Notes: generated from the sequence alone by a model not told the origin. A DNA stretch of 64,000 nucleotides from Parvularcula sp. (GCA_002704915.1 PAIP01000034.1:193827-257826); one strand, 5' to 3'; counted from the first letter of the stretch, positions 40,585-49,885 are shown. A program made the numbers and translations.

Positions 40585-42006
40585 TTACAGCATCTTCCCC
40601 GGGTTCATGATGCCTTTCGGGTCGAGCGCTTTCTTGATCGCCCGCATCATGTCGAGTTCGACCGCGCTCTTGCGCTTGGCGAGCGTGTCGCGGCGGTGGC
40701 GCCCGACGCCGTGCTCGGCGGAGATAGAGCCGGAAAACGTGTCGATGACATCATAAACGGCGGATTCGATCTGCGGTCGCACAGGTTCGAGCACGTCCTG
40801 CGCAGACCCCTCCGGGCCGACAATATCGTAATGCACATTGCCGTCGCCGATATGACCGAAGGCGACGAAGCGCGCCCCCGGCGCAATCTTGAGAACCGCC
40901 GCATCGGCTTTTTCCAGAAAGGCTGGAATGTCGCTCGTCGCCACAGAGACGTCGTGACGCGCGCCCAGCCCCTCGCCATTGATGGCTTCGGAGATGGAAT
41001 GACGGATGCGCCAGAAGTCATGGGCGTGGCTTTCGTTTTCGGCGATCGCCGCATCGACAATGAGCCCTTGGTCCAGCGCCTCGCCGAGCATCGCCTCGAC
41101 CGTGTCGCGCAAGCCGGATTTTTGTCCCGATGAAAACTCCGCCAGCACATACCAGGGATGTTTTTCGCCAAGCGGGTCGCGGCTTTGCGAAATGTGTTTC
41201 AAGACGAGATCGATGCAAAGCCGCGCCATCAATTCAAAGCTCGACGTCATGCCGCCGGTCCGCTCCTGCGCCAGCGACAACAGTTTGACGGCGTCATCGG
41301 CGCTGTTGAGACCGGCGCAAATAGTGACTTTCTCCGCAGGCCGCGGGAACAGTTTCAACACGGCGCCGGTAACGATCCCAAGCGTGCCTTCACCGCCGAT
41401 CAGGAGCTGTTTGAGGTCGTAGCCGGTATTGTCTTTCCTGAGACGTTTGAGGCCATGCCAGATATCGCCCGACGGCGTCACCGCTTCGAGCCCGAGAACC
41501 AGATCGCGCGTATTGCCGAAGCGCAGCACGTTGACGCCGCCTGCATTGGTGGAAATGACCCCGCCGATCTGGCACGTCCCTTCCGAGCCGATGGAAAGAG
41601 GAAAGAGACGGCCGGCCTCTTTCGCCGCTTCCTGCGCTTCGGCCAGCGTCACGCCGGCGTCGACGGTCATGGTGTTGTTCAAGGGCTCGATTGCACGAAT
41701 TTTGCGCATGCGTTTCAGGGACAACAGGATCTCGTCGCCAAAAGGAATCTGTCCGCCCACAAGGCCGGTATTGCCGCCTTGGGGCGTCACCGCGATATCG
41801 TTGTCGCTGCAATATTTGACGATCTTCGCGACTTCCTCAGTGGAGGCCGGCGCGACGATCAGCGCCGCTTCGCCGGGCCAGCGCCCGCGCCATTCGGAGA
41901 GAAAGGGCGCCGCATCCTCGCCTTCGAAGACGCCCTTCGGCCCAACAATGGCGCGGATCGCGTCAAGCTTGTCTTTCGAAAGCGGCGTGCGTCTTTGAGT
42001 TGTCAT
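40585..42006 (-). CDS. FAD-binding oxidoreductase (D-2-hydroxyglutarate/D-lactate dehydrogenase-like)
   Basis: Flavoprotein of the VAO/GlcD type, 473 residues. The FAD-binding PCMH domain shows DIAVTPQGGNTGLVGGQIP near residues 70-88 and GSEGTCQIGGVISTNAGGVN near 140-160. QLLIGGEGTLGIVTGAVLKL follows near 215. In the C-terminal FAD-oxidase domain are HDVSVATSDIP, FGHIGDGNVHYDI (zinc/substrate His) and SISAEHGVGRHRRD, with the end ALDPKGIMNPGKML. These motifs match D2HGDH/D-lactate dehydrogenases that pass electrons to quinone or ETF. Divergent from the methyltransferase gene. Confidence 0.92.
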   Translation of the reverse strand: MTTQRRTPLSKDKLDAIRAIVGPKGVFEGEDAAPFLSEWRGRWPGEAALIVAPASTEEVAKIVKYCSDNDIAVTPQGGNTGLVGGQIPFGDEILLSLKRMRKIRAIEPLNNTMTVDAGVTLAEAQEAAKEAGRLFPLSIGSEGTCQIGGVISTNAGGVNVLRFGNTRDLVLGLEAVTPSGDIWHGLKRLRKDNTGYDLKQLLIGGEGTLGIVTGAVLKLFPRPAEKVTICAGLNSADDAVKLLSLAQERTGGMTSSFELMARLCIDLVLKHISQSRDPLGEKHPWYVLAEFSSGQKSGLRDTVEAMLGEALDQGLIVDAAIAENESHAHDFWRIRHSISEAINGEGLGARHDVSVATSDIPAFLEKADAAVLKIAPGARFVAFGHIGDGNVHYDIVGPEGSAQDVLEPVRPQIESAVYDVIDTFSGSISAEHGVGRHRRDTLAKRKSAVELDMMRAIKKALDPKGIMNPGKML

Positions 42007-42190
42007 GAAAAATGTCCGACGTTGCTCGCATTCTCTCTAGTGATGCGGGGCCATGTGTTCAAGCAGCAGGCGGGCGCCTGCACAGCGCTTTTGCCTTCGG
42101 ATCGGAACCGGCGTATCACTTAAGGCCAAGACGGGGCTGTATCCGGCGGACCGATTTTAAGCGCCGCCGGACGGCGTGGGAGATGCGTTC

Positions 42191-42982
42191 ATGGGCAGGT
42201 TCAGAGCAATTGACGCCGCGCTGATTGGCGCGATGGCGGCGCTTCTCGCCGCATGCGCGGAGGGCGCGCCGGAAGATGCGCTTACGGCTGCGGGCGACGA
42301 CCCGGCGGCACGGGCGCAGGCGGTTCTGTCTCTGCATTCGCGGCCGGCCGAAGACCATGCCGATGACGAGCTCAGAAAGCCGGCTAATGTTCTCGCCTTT
42401 ATCGATGTAAAGCCGGGCATGAAGGTTTTCGAAATGGAGGCGGGCGCCGGTTACTATACGGAGCTTTTATCGCCGCTCGTGGGTCCCAAGGGCGAAGTGG
42501 TGATGCACAATCCCGAACCCTTCGATGCGTTTCTCGGCGACGCCGTGGCGAAGCGGGTGGAAGGGCTCGATAATGTGCGCGTCTTGAAGTCGGATTTCGA
42601 CGAGCTCGAAGCCGGCGACGCCTCCATGGATGTGGTCACCTGGATTCTGGGCCCCCATGATCTTTATTACGAACCGGGCGGCGAATCCCTGGGCGATGCC
42701 GATGCGGCGTTTGCGGAAGTCATGCGCATTCTAAAACCCGGCGGCGTCTTCGTCGTGCTCGACCATGCCGCGACGCCGGGCTCGCCGCCGTCAACGGGCG
42801 GCACGGTTCACCGCATCGATCCGGGGCTGGTGCTGGAATGGGCGAGCGAGGCCGGTTTCATGCTGGCCGGCGAGAGCGATGTCTTGCGCAATCCGCAGGA
42901 CAATTACGACGCCAATATTTTCGAACCGGAAGTGCGGCGGAAAACGGATCGCTTTCTTTACAAGTTCAAAAAGCCGGAATGA
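42191..42982 (+). CDS. Lipoprotein-like SAM-dependent methyltransferase
   Basis: 263 residues from the ATG at 42191 (GGGAG upstream); a GTG at 42176 would add five. The N-terminus is a signal peptide with lipobox ALLAAC (Cys near residue 22), so the mature protein should be a periplasmic lipoprotein. The remainder is a class I methyltransferase-like fold: VKPGMKVFEMEAGAGYYTEL (motif I, with E for the usual D/G), then DVVTWILGPHD and MRILKPGGVFVVLDHAA. SAM is not known to be available outside the cytosol, so it may bind another ligand. Secreted methyltransferase-fold proteins of this type occur in many alphaproteobacteria. Convergent with sua5 (3 bases apart). Confidence 0.85.
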   Translation: MGRFRAIDAALIGAMAALLAACAEGAPEDALTAAGDDPAARAQAVLSLHSRPAEDHADDELRKPANVLAFIDVKPGMKVFEMEAGAGYYTELLSPLVGPKGEVVMHNPEPFDAFLGDAVAKRVEGLDNVRVLKSDFDELEAGDASMDVVTWILGPHDLYYEPGGESLGDADAAFAEVMRILKPGGVFVVLDHAATPGSPPSTGGTVHRIDPGLVLEWASEAGFMLAGESDVLRNPQDNYDANIFEPEVRRKTDRFLYKFKKPE

Positions 42983-42985
42983 TGT

Positions 42986-43936
42986 TTACTCTCTAGGCGC
43001 CGCCGCGCGGGCAAGGCGGTCGTTTATGGCTTCGCCCAAACCTTCCTTGGGAATGGGGGCGACGGCAATGGTCGTCAGACCATGCGTGGCGGCCATGCGG
43101 TCAGCCGCGCGCAGATGAGCGAAGAGATTGGCCGCGGCCTCGGCGATGTCGCCGGACTTGCTCAGATTCAACGCGGCGAGACCGGCGCCTTCGACCTCAC
43201 CGAAGCCGAGAAAGGCTTCACCCTCTCTTTGTTCATGTGCGTTGAGACGGATCCTTGCGTCGGGGGCATAGTGACTCGTCATCATGCCCGGCGCCTCGAT
43301 CTTTCCGTGTGCGGATGAGATAGGTTTGCCCGTCGCGCGCTCTATGGCGTCGCGCGGGATTCCGCCGGGGCGGAGCAGGGTGAGCGTATCGCCAGCGACT
43401 TTCACAATGGTTGATTCAACGCCGACAGGGCAGGGGCCGCCATCGAGGATCATGTCGACCCGTTCCCCAAGAGATTCCTTTACATGGTCCGGGCGCGTCG
43501 GGCTGATGGTCCCCGACCGGTTGGCGCTCGGCGCCGCAAGCGGACAGTCGACAGCCTGGATCAAGGCCTGGGCGAGATCATGACCGGGCATGCGCACGGC
43601 GATGGTGTCGAGACCTGCGGAAACGAGAAGCGAGACATCGCTTCCTTCTTTTCGCGGCAGCACCAGCGTGAGCGGTCCCGGCCAGAATTCCTTCATCAGG
43701 CGTTCCGCGAGCGGCGAAACTTCCACATAACGCTTCGCCATGTCAGGCGAGGCCACATGAGTAATGAGCGGATTGAACTGGGGCCGGCCCTTGGCCTCGA
43801 AGATCCGTGCAACAGCCTTGTCGTTCGTTGCATCGGCGGCAAGACCGTAGACCGTTTCGGTGGGCATGGCCACAAGCCCGCCTTCGCGGATGATGCGGGC
43901 GGCGTCATTGATGTCTTTATGATCGAGCGTCGTCAT
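42986..43936 (-). CDS. sua5: L-threonylcarbamoyladenylate synthase (Sua5-type)
   Basis: Makes threonylcarbamoyl-AMP from Thr, bicarbonate and ATP for t6A at position 37 of ANN-decoding tRNAs. 316 residues, so the long Sua5 form with a C-terminal Sua5 domain. The YrdC-like domain shows GGLVAMPTETVYGLAADAT (residues 19-37), KGRPQFNPLITHV, PGPLTLVLPR, TIAVRMPGH and PLAAPSANRSG; the linker and C-terminal part have SSAHGKIEAPGMMTSHYAP. Catalytic and substrate motifs are intact. The stop is 3 bases from the convergent methyltransferase stop. Confidence 0.96.
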   Translation of the reverse strand: MTTLDHKDINDAARIIREGGLVAMPTETVYGLAADATNDKAVARIFEAKGRPQFNPLITHVASPDMAKRYVEVSPLAERLMKEFWPGPLTLVLPRKEGSDVSLLVSAGLDTIAVRMPGHDLAQALIQAVDCPLAAPSANRSGTISPTRPDHVKESLGERVDMILDGGPCPVGVESTIVKVAGDTLTLLRPGGIPRDAIERATGKPISSAHGKIEAPGMMTSHYAPDARIRLNAHEQREGEAFLGFGEVEGAGLAALNLSKSGDIAEAAANLFAHLRAADRMAATHGLTTIAVAPIPKEGLGEAINDRLARAAAPRE

Positions 43937-43977
43937 GGCGGCCCTATAGCAGGCGCCGCGCCCTTCGTCTCGTCTGT

Positions 43978-44004
43978 GAACGCCGCAAAGAGGGGGCGGC
44001 GTTC
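43978..44004 (-). terminator. Stem-loop downstream of the outer-membrane protein gene
   Basis: Perfect 9-bp stem GAACGCCGC/GCGGCGTTC with a 9-base loop, 16 bases past the barrel-protein stop at 44020. No T-run, so a weak or Rho-assisted terminator. Confidence 0.5.
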
Positions 44005-44019
44005 ACGGGAACAAAGCAT

Positions 44020-44625
44020 TTAGAAGCTACGTTTCAGAACCAGATTGACGCTGTGAGCGTCATATTCGGTGTCCAGCACCGCGGGTCCGCCTTCAAGCGT
44101 TGAACGCCCCGCATCGAAATAGCGGTATTCAACGCCGGCCGACATTTTTTCGGTGATGTTCCGGCTGACGCCGCCGAAAGCCTGCCAGGCGAAGACGAGG
44201 TCATGATCGCCGCCGCCGCCAACCCGGGCGGGACCGGCTCCGGCGCCCGCGTAAGGCGCGAATCCGGCAAGCGACGGCGCCGTAACGACGGCGTTCGCCA
44301 TGAAGCTCAAGGCGTTTATGTCGCCGTCTCCGTCGAGCGGCACATCTTCGATGACGCCGCTGTTTACGTTATTGGAACGATAGGCAAGCTCGCCTTCGAG
44401 GCTGATGACTTCCGAAAGATTGAAGCCATAGGCGCCGCCGACGACGAAGCCTGTGTCTGTGTCATACTCGCCGGCGACAGGCTCGAAGCCGTCGATATTG
44501 AGGACAACATCATGGTCGGAGCCGAGAACGGCGCCGCCGAAGATTTTGCCATAGGTTTCCGCATGAGCGGAGGTCGCCGCAGTTGCGCCCAAACCGAGGG
44601 CTGCTGCGATCATTATCATACGCAT
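44020..44625 (-). CDS. Outer-membrane beta-barrel protein (porin/OmpA-like fold)
   Basis: 201 residues. The signal peptide MRMIMIAAALGLGATAATSA ends near AHAE. The mature part alternates beta strands and short acidic loops (YGKIFGGAVLG; VGGAYGFNLSEVISLEGELA; APYAGAGAGPARVGGGGDHD; SAGVEYRYFDAG) and ends in SVNLVLKRSF with terminal Phe, the outer-membrane insertion signal. It looks like an 8-stranded barrel with no peptidoglycan-binding domain. Role unknown. A stem-loop follows the gene. Confidence 0.85.
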   Translation of the reverse strand: MRMIMIAAALGLGATAATSAHAETYGKIFGGAVLGSDHDVVLNIDGFEPVAGEYDTDTGFVVGGAYGFNLSEVISLEGELAYRSNNVNSGVIEDVPLDGDGDINALSFMANAVVTAPSLAGFAPYAGAGAGPARVGGGGDHDLVFAWQAFGGVSRNITEKMSAGVEYRYFDAGRSTLEGGPAVLDTEYDAHSVNLVLKRSF

Positions 44626-44885
44626 TTGGGTTTCTCATAAAAAGGGCGAACCGTTTCGCCCAGGCGCACGCTTCTGCTTGAAGCCGGAAATGCGCACAAG
44701 CGGCCAAGCGACAAACCGATGAAGCTTCACGCCCAATTGATTTATGCGATCACGACGGCGTGACTTTAGATAGTTCCCTTACTGATTATTAAGATTTTGC
44801 GCAGCTCTGGAGGCCTGTTCTTTGTGATCACACCCAAAGATGGGGTGAGACAAAATCACATGGACGCGACCAGGCGCGCCTTTGG

Positions 44886-46112
44886 GTGCAATTCCGGCCT
44901 TTTGGAAGTTTTGTGAAAGAAAGAGCCCGCAGCGCACAGGAAAGATGCAAATTTCGTAATTTGATCCATGTTAATATTCCCAGCCGCCGTTTCGTGCTAT
45001 TCAACGCAGATGACTTATCCCTCGCATCATGCAGGCTTGATATAGAACAGCGCTCTCAACTCAGAAAGGTAAGCGACTTCGATGTCGCAGACCATTTCTC
45101 CGACATCGCGCCGCCCCTCCTTTCTCAAATCCTGTTTGGCGTCGCCTGCACGCTTGCGGCGATCGGGGCGCGGGCGCTGGTGGATTTTGTCGCTCATGCC
45201 GCGGGCCCCTTTTCCCTGATCTATCCGGCGATTTTGATCGCCACCTTATTCGGGCGCTGGCAGGCGGGACTGGTCGCCTGGCTCACCTCGTTTCTATACG
45301 CCTGGTATTTCGTTTTGCCGGCCGAGGGCTCCTTCGCCTTTGAAGTCGCCGGAGACGGGGCCCGCACCATGGTCAACGGGCTCGCTGCGCTGGTGATTGC
45401 GGTTTTCGCCGAGATCTTCCGGCGCGCCGTGCGTCAGGCGGTCAAGGAACGAGAGAAGGAAATCGAAGCCCGCGGCCTTCTGCTTCGGGAAATCGATCAC
45501 CGCATGCGCAACAATTTCGCCATTGTCGAAAGCTTTCTCAATATTCAGCTTCGCGGCACGGACAATGAAGAGGCGCGCCGCGCGCTCGGCATCGCCGCCG
45601 GACGCATGCATAGCTTCGCGGCCGCGCATCAATCGCTTTATCGCAGCTATCGCGAGGCGGAGGAGACAAGCCTCATCGACATGCGCGGCTATCTCGCCGA
45701 CATTACCGCGCATCTTGCGCAGGCGCTCTTCCCCAAAGAAGAAGTCAAGGTCCGGCTTGAGGTTCATGACACGCAACTGCCCAGCGACAAGGCGGCGGCC
45801 ATCGGTCTTGTATTAAACGAGCTTGTCACCAACGCCGCCAAACATGCTTTCGACGGGCGAGATAACGGCGAGGTCGCCATTAGTTTCGATGAGGATGGCG
45901 AGAGCTGGCGTCTGACGGTTGCTGACAATGGCAACGGTTTCGCTGACGGGCCCGATAATGACGGCAAACCGGGGGCGACGGGGCTCGGTTCCGACCTTGT
46001 GGACGCCTTCGCCCAGAAGGCGGGCGGCGTCATTTCCCGGGAAAGCAACGGCGCGGGCGCGCGCTTTGTCGTAACCGGCCATATTCATGAGCCGCCCGGC
46101 GTCCCGCAATAA
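44886..46112 (+). CDS. Membrane histidine kinase, HWE/HisKA_2 type with DUF4118-like sensor
   Basis: 408 residues if the GTG at 44886 is used; a GTG at 44913 and a TTG at 44961 are alternatives, none with a good ribosome site, so the first 60 residues are doubtful. Four helices (about 80-180; LFGVACTLAAIGARALVDFV, LIYPAILIATLFGRWQAGLV, GLAALVIAVFAEIFRRAV) resemble the DUF4118 sensor of KdpD-like kinases. The phospho-acceptor box is LLREIDHRMRNNFAIVESFL (His near 204), a HisKA_2 signature, with N-box VLNELVTNAAKHAF, DNGNGF and TGLGSDLVDAFA. Such kinases usually signal to PhyR-type or single-domain regulators. None is adjacent, so it is an orphan kinase. Confidence 0.88.
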   Translation: MQFRPFGSFVKERARSAQERCKFRNLIHVNIPSRRFVLFNADDLSLASCRLDIEQRSQLRKVSDFDVADHFSDIAPPLLSQILFGVACTLAAIGARALVDFVAHAAGPFSLIYPAILIATLFGRWQAGLVAWLTSFLYAWYFVLPAEGSFAFEVAGDGARTMVNGLAALVIAVFAEIFRRAVRQAVKEREKEIEARGLLLREIDHRMRNNFAIVESFLNIQLRGTDNEEARRALGIAAGRMHSFAAAHQSLYRSYREAEETSLIDMRGYLADITAHLAQALFPKEEVKVRLEVHDTQLPSDKAAAIGLVLNELVTNAAKHAFDGRDNGEVAISFDEDGESWRLTVADNGNGFADGPDNDGKPGATGLGSDLVDAFAQKAGGVISRESNGAGARFVVTGHIHEPPGVPQ

Positions 46113-46208
46113 GACAGGCGGGACCCTTTCTGCATTCGACGCTGGTCCGCGCGGCCGCAACGTCCTAAATACCGGAAGCAACGTTCCTGACGATTTCCGG
46201 AGTTTTTC

Positions 46209-48005
46209 ATGACTTATCGAACGCCGATCCGCGACATGCGCTTTATTCTGGACCACGCCGCCGGTTTCGGCGCGCTGGAGAAAGCGGGCGCCTATCCGGA
46301 GCTGTCCGACGATCTCGTTGCGGCGATCCTCGAAGAGATCGGCAAATTCTGCGACGGCGTGGTCGCCCCCCTGAACGAGGCGAGCGACAAGGACGGCGCA
46401 AAGCTCGAAAACGGCGTCGTCAGAACAACCCCCGGCTTCAAGGAAGCCTACGCCCAATATGTGGAAGGCGGCTGGTCGTCGCTGGCGTTCCCGGAGGAAG
46501 CGGGCGGGCAGGGCCTGCCTTCGACGCTCGCCGTTGCGCTTGTCGATGCGCTGAACGCCGCCTGCATGTCCTTCGCCATCGGCACGACCCTGACCACGGG
46601 CGCCGTCAAGGCGATCATGCACGCTGCGACGGATGAGCAGAAAAGGCTCTATCTTGAAAAAATGGTCACCGGCGAATGGACCGGCACCATGAATTTGACC
46701 GAGCCGCAGGCAGGCTCTGATCTCTCCGCCGTGCGCACCAAGGCCGAGCCGGTCGGCGACGGGCGCTACAAGATCACCGGCCAGAAAATCTACATTACCT
46801 ATGGCGATCACGACATGACGGACAACATCGTCCATCTCGTGCTCGCGCGCCTGCCCGACGCGCCGGAAGGAACCGCCGGCATCTCCATGTTCATCGTGCC
46901 CAAGGTGCATGTGAAGGAGGACGGCTCGCTCGGCGAACGCAATGACGTTCAGTGCATCAAGCTCGAAGAAAAGATGGGGCTTCACGGCAGCCCCACCTGC
47001 GTCATGTCCTATGGCGATAATGGCGAATGCTACGGCACGCTTCTCGGCGAGGAGAACAAGGGCCTTCGCAATATGTTCGTGATGATGAACGCCGCGCGTC
47101 TCGATGTGGGCGTGCAAGGGGTGGGCGTCGCCGAGCGCGCCTATCAGCGCGCGCTCGCCTATGCGCTCGACAGGAAACAGGGCCGGGCGCCGGGCGTCAA
47201 ATCCGGCGACATGGTTGCGATCTACGAACACCCCGATGTGCGCCGCATGCTTTACTCCATGAAATCGCTCACCGATGCGTCCCGCGCCATCTGTTACGCC
47301 AACGCCGTCGCTTACGATCTTGCGCGCCATGCGCCGGATGAAGAAACGCGCAAGGAAGCGAAGGCGTTGGAGGAATTGCTGACGCCGATCTCGAAAGCCT
47401 GGGCCACCGACCGCGCCAATGACGTGACGTCCCTCGGCATACAGATCCATGGCGGCATGGGCTATATCGAGGAAACCGGCGCCGCCCAGCATCTGCGCGA
47501 TGCGCGCATCGCCGCGATTTATGAAGGCACCAACGGCATACAGGCCATCGACCTCGTGGGCCGCAAGCTGCAAGGCGACGGCGGCGCCGCGGCGAAAAAA
47601 TTCATCAGCGAAATCCATTCCGAGGCGATGATGCTGAAAGCCGCGAAACGCGAAGACCTCGCCCATATCGGCGAGCGGCTCCTCGAAGCGGCGGATGCGC
47701 TTCTTCAGTCCACGGAATGGCTGCTCGACGCGGCGCAAAAGGATCAGGAGCATGCGCTCGCCGCGGCGACGCCCTATCTCAAACAGTTCGGCAACGCCGC
47801 CGGCGGATACTATCTGGCCCATGGCGCCAAAGCCGCGGCGATCGCCTCAAAGGAAGGGCAGGACCCCGCCTATCACGAAGCGAAAATCGCGCTCGCGACA
47901 TTCTACGCCGACAATTATCTTACCGAGGCCGTCTCGCTCACCGACGCCGTAACCGCCGGCGCCGATGCGCTCGCGCGGATCGAACCGGATGTAATGAGCG
48001 CGTGA
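46209..48005 (+). CDS. Acyl-CoA dehydrogenase (DmdC-like, long form)
   Basis: FAD enzyme that introduces a double bond into an acyl-CoA, 598 residues. The N-terminal extension MTYRTPIRDMRFILDHAAGF is specific to the ~600-residue subgroup that includes 3-methylmercaptopropionyl-CoA dehydrogenase. FAD/substrate motifs are GTMNLTEPQAGSDLSAVRT and KIYITYGDHDM, with ARLDVGVQGVGVAERAYQRA in the C-terminal domain; the catalytic Glu is probably in IYEGTNGIQAIDLVGRK. An acyl-CoA_dh C-terminal extension follows. DmdC function cannot be separated from generic long acyl-CoA dehydrogenase by eye, and no dmdB/dmdD is nearby. Confidence 0.92.
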   Translation: MTYRTPIRDMRFILDHAAGFGALEKAGAYPELSDDLVAAILEEIGKFCDGVVAPLNEASDKDGAKLENGVVRTTPGFKEAYAQYVEGGWSSLAFPEEAGGQGLPSTLAVALVDALNAACMSFAIGTTLTTGAVKAIMHAATDEQKRLYLEKMVTGEWTGTMNLTEPQAGSDLSAVRTKAEPVGDGRYKITGQKIYITYGDHDMTDNIVHLVLARLPDAPEGTAGISMFIVPKVHVKEDGSLGERNDVQCIKLEEKMGLHGSPTCVMSYGDNGECYGTLLGEENKGLRNMFVMMNAARLDVGVQGVGVAERAYQRALAYALDRKQGRAPGVKSGDMVAIYEHPDVRRMLYSMKSLTDASRAICYANAVAYDLARHAPDEETRKEAKALEELLTPISKAWATDRANDVTSLGIQIHGGMGYIEETGAAQHLRDARIAAIYEGTNGIQAIDLVGRKLQGDGGAAAKKFISEIHSEAMMLKAAKREDLAHIGERLLEAADALLQSTEWLLDAAQKDQEHALAAATPYLKQFGNAAGGYYLAHGAKAAAIASKEGQDPAYHEAKIALATFYADNYLTEAVSLTDAVTAGADALARIEPDVMSA

Positions 48006-48028
48006 CTATATCTATGGGCGCCGGAAAA

Positions 48029-48105
48029 TGGTCGGAGTGGCGTGATTCGAACACGCGGCCCCTGCCTCCCGAAGACAGTGCTCTACCAGGCTGAGCTACA
48101 CTCCG
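48029..48105 (-). tRNA. tRNA-Pro (CGG)
   Basis: Seven-bp acceptor stem CGGAGTG/CACTCCG, discriminator A and encoded CCA. D-arm with AGCTCAGCCTGGTAGAGC, anticodon loop TTCGGGA (anticodon CGG at 48069-48071) and T-loop GTTCGAATC. 77 bases with CCA. Confidence 0.95.
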
Positions 48106-48376
48106 ATATATGGCGGCGGCGATGACGCCCCGCCTGCGGGAGCGCCTCTATAGCGATGGATTTTCGCGGGCGCAATGTCGATTTCGCGGGCCCGCGCAGC
48201 GGGCGGTTTTCAGGCGCTGAGCGCCCCGATCCGGCGCTGGCCGTCGGACCGTCGCCGGGGCTTGTGCGAGGGGGCGGCATTTTTCGCATCCGGGCCATTG
48301 CAAGCGATGAGGGAAAGCGCTATCTCGCCCGCTCCGCAAGGCTCGCGGGCCGCCGAAAGGCGCGCGCCGCCAGCAT

Positions 48377-48451
48377 GTTGGGGCGTCGCCAAGTGGTAAG
48401 GCATCGGTTTTTGGTACCGACATTCCCAGGTTCGAATCCTGGCGCCCCAGC
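48377..48451 (+). tRNA. tRNA-Gln (TTG)
   Basis: Acceptor TGGGGCG/CGCCCCA, discriminator G and encoded CCA. D-arm CGCCAAGTGGTAAGGC, anticodon stem TCGGT/ACCGA with loop TTTTGGT (anticodon TTG at 48409-48411), T-arm CCAGGTTCGAATCCTGG. 75 bases with CCA. Confidence 0.96.
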
Positions 48452-49091
48452 CAATTTTCCGGGATCAGCATCTCCCGCCGCGCAAGTCCGGCGGTCATTG
48501 TGCGTGCCGGCTGAAAAAACCGACCGCGCTACAATATCATCTACGGTTAATTTGACCTTAGCGGCGCCATTTTTTCGTCGTTATTATTGACTATACTATA
48601 TAAGTGTCGCCCTCGCGGCGTCTGCACAGGAACGCTTGCGTGTCAATCCCTCGCAAAAATGCGAGTCGCGCGATTGCACGCTCCGCACCGTGATTTTGCG
48701 CAATTCTAGCGATTGCCAGCGCTGAGAAGTGTTGTTACAAACTAACGGGGTATGTTCAGCGGCCGTTAAGGGAACGGGGCGGGCGACAGGCTGTTCCGCA
48801 GCAGGCCGCGAAAAACAGGGTGACACGAATTTTGCAGTAATCGGCTATGGGCGGCTCGAATGGGAGGGCGTTTGATCAGTTGTCAAAACGCCGTTGCAAT
48901 TCTGCTGCAAATATACGATTGCTTTGAAGTCTTGCATGGGGAACAGGGGACAGTTCTGGGTGAAGAGTATCATGCACAGTTTTCTTGAGGCGCGGAAAAG
49001 CGTTTCAAATTGGCGCAAGGCGCCACAGCTCCGCGGCCCAATTTCCGGCGCCGTATCAGTCAGCCGCAACAATCCGGTAGGTGAGGCATTT
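48452..49091. other. Long intergenic leader before the TonB2-type operon (640 bases)
   Basis: No convincing gene. It holds two dyads near the operon: TTTGA-N7-TCAAA (48871-48887) and TTGCA-N7-TGCAA (48894-48910), either of which could be an operator. An AT-rich stretch TTGACTATACTATATAAG near 48587-48604 could contain promoter elements. The in-frame extension of the DUF3450 gene back to 48894 is not supported by a ribosome site or signal peptide. Confidence 0.5.
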
Positions 49092-49853
49092 ATGAAAAGA
49101 TCAGCGATTTTGGGTTCAGCGGCGGTGCTCGCTGTGTTGAGCGCGCCGGCCCAGGCGCAGTTTCAGTCGGCGCTTCAGGAAGCTGAAGCGACGGCGCGGG
49201 AAACCGCTTCGGCGCAACAGCAGATCGATCAGCTCGACGACCAGACGGCGTCGCTCCTGAACGATTACCGCGCCAATCTGAAACAGCTCGAAGCGGCGCG
49301 CCGTTACAACGCATCGCTCAATCGCAATATCGAAGCGCAGGAGCGCCAGATCGTTCAGCTTCGCGAAGATATTGAAAATGTCGAAGGCCTGCAGCGCGCC
49401 ATGCAGCCGCTGATGGAAGACATGGTTGCGCGCTTTGGCGATCTCGTCGATGCGGACCTGCCGTTCCTCGCCACCGAGCGTTCCGAGCGCGCCGCCCGTC
49501 TTGAGGGCGTGCTGGCGAACCCCGAAATGTCGGCGGCGCAGCGCTATCGTCTCATCGTCGAGGCCTATCAGATCGAAGGCGAATACGGCCGCACCATCGG
49601 TTCCTATAACGGCACGGTGAATTTCGACGGCCAGGAGCTCACGGGCGAATTCCTGCGCATCGGCCGCATCGCGCTGATGTTCAAGACGCCGGACGATTCG
49701 ACGCTTCTGATCTACGATCCGGCCGCACGCGACTGGACCAATCTCAACCGTTCTTATCTGCAAGACGTCAAATACGCCCTGCGGATGGCCAAAGAACAAA
49801 CCGCGCCGGACCTCTTCTTTGTTCCGGTCAAGCCGCCGGTTGCGGCCCAGTAA
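49092..49853 (+). CDS. DUF3450 periplasmic coiled-coil protein
   Basis: 253 residues from the ATG at 49092 (MKRSAILGSAAVLAVLSAPA, cleavage near AQAQ). A long coiled coil spans about 30-125 (Gln/Glu/Asp/Arg-rich, ETASAQQQIDQLDDQ, NIEAQERQIVQLREDIENVE), then a compact C-terminal domain (YQIEGEYGRTIGSYNG, GRIALMFKTPDDSTLLIYD, DWTNLNRSYLQDVKYALRMA). DUF3450 proteins are encoded first in TonB2-type operons and are thought to work with the TtpC-like channel component. It is followed 32 bases later by that gene. Confidence 0.9.
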   Translation: MKRSAILGSAAVLAVLSAPAQAQFQSALQEAEATARETASAQQQIDQLDDQTASLLNDYRANLKQLEAARRYNASLNRNIEAQERQIVQLREDIENVEGLQRAMQPLMEDMVARFGDLVDADLPFLATERSERAARLEGVLANPEMSAAQRYRLIVEAYQIEGEYGRTIGSYNGTVNFDGQELTGEFLRIGRIALMFKTPDDSTLLIYDPAARDWTNLNRSYLQDVKYALRMAKEQTAPDLFFVPVKPPVAAQ

Positions 49854-49885
49854 CGGCGAAAACGGGTAATAAGGAATTACAAGTC

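Noticed and set aside
45813-47822. 669-codon open frame opposite the acyl-CoA dehydrogenase
   Set aside because: It is antisense to a fully recognisable enzyme and has no domain of its own; a GC-bias artefact.
48156-48590. 144-codon frame spanning the tRNA-Gln gene
   Set aside because: It runs through the tRNA and has no domain; spurious.
48596-48826. 76-codon minus-strand frame in the TonB2 leader
   Set aside because: No ribosome site, domain or conservation signal; treated as intergenic.
48871-48887. Possible FNR box TTGAT...GTCAA before the TonB2-type operon
   Set aside because: The half-sites are 5 bases apart, not 4, so it does not fit the FNR/FixK spacing.
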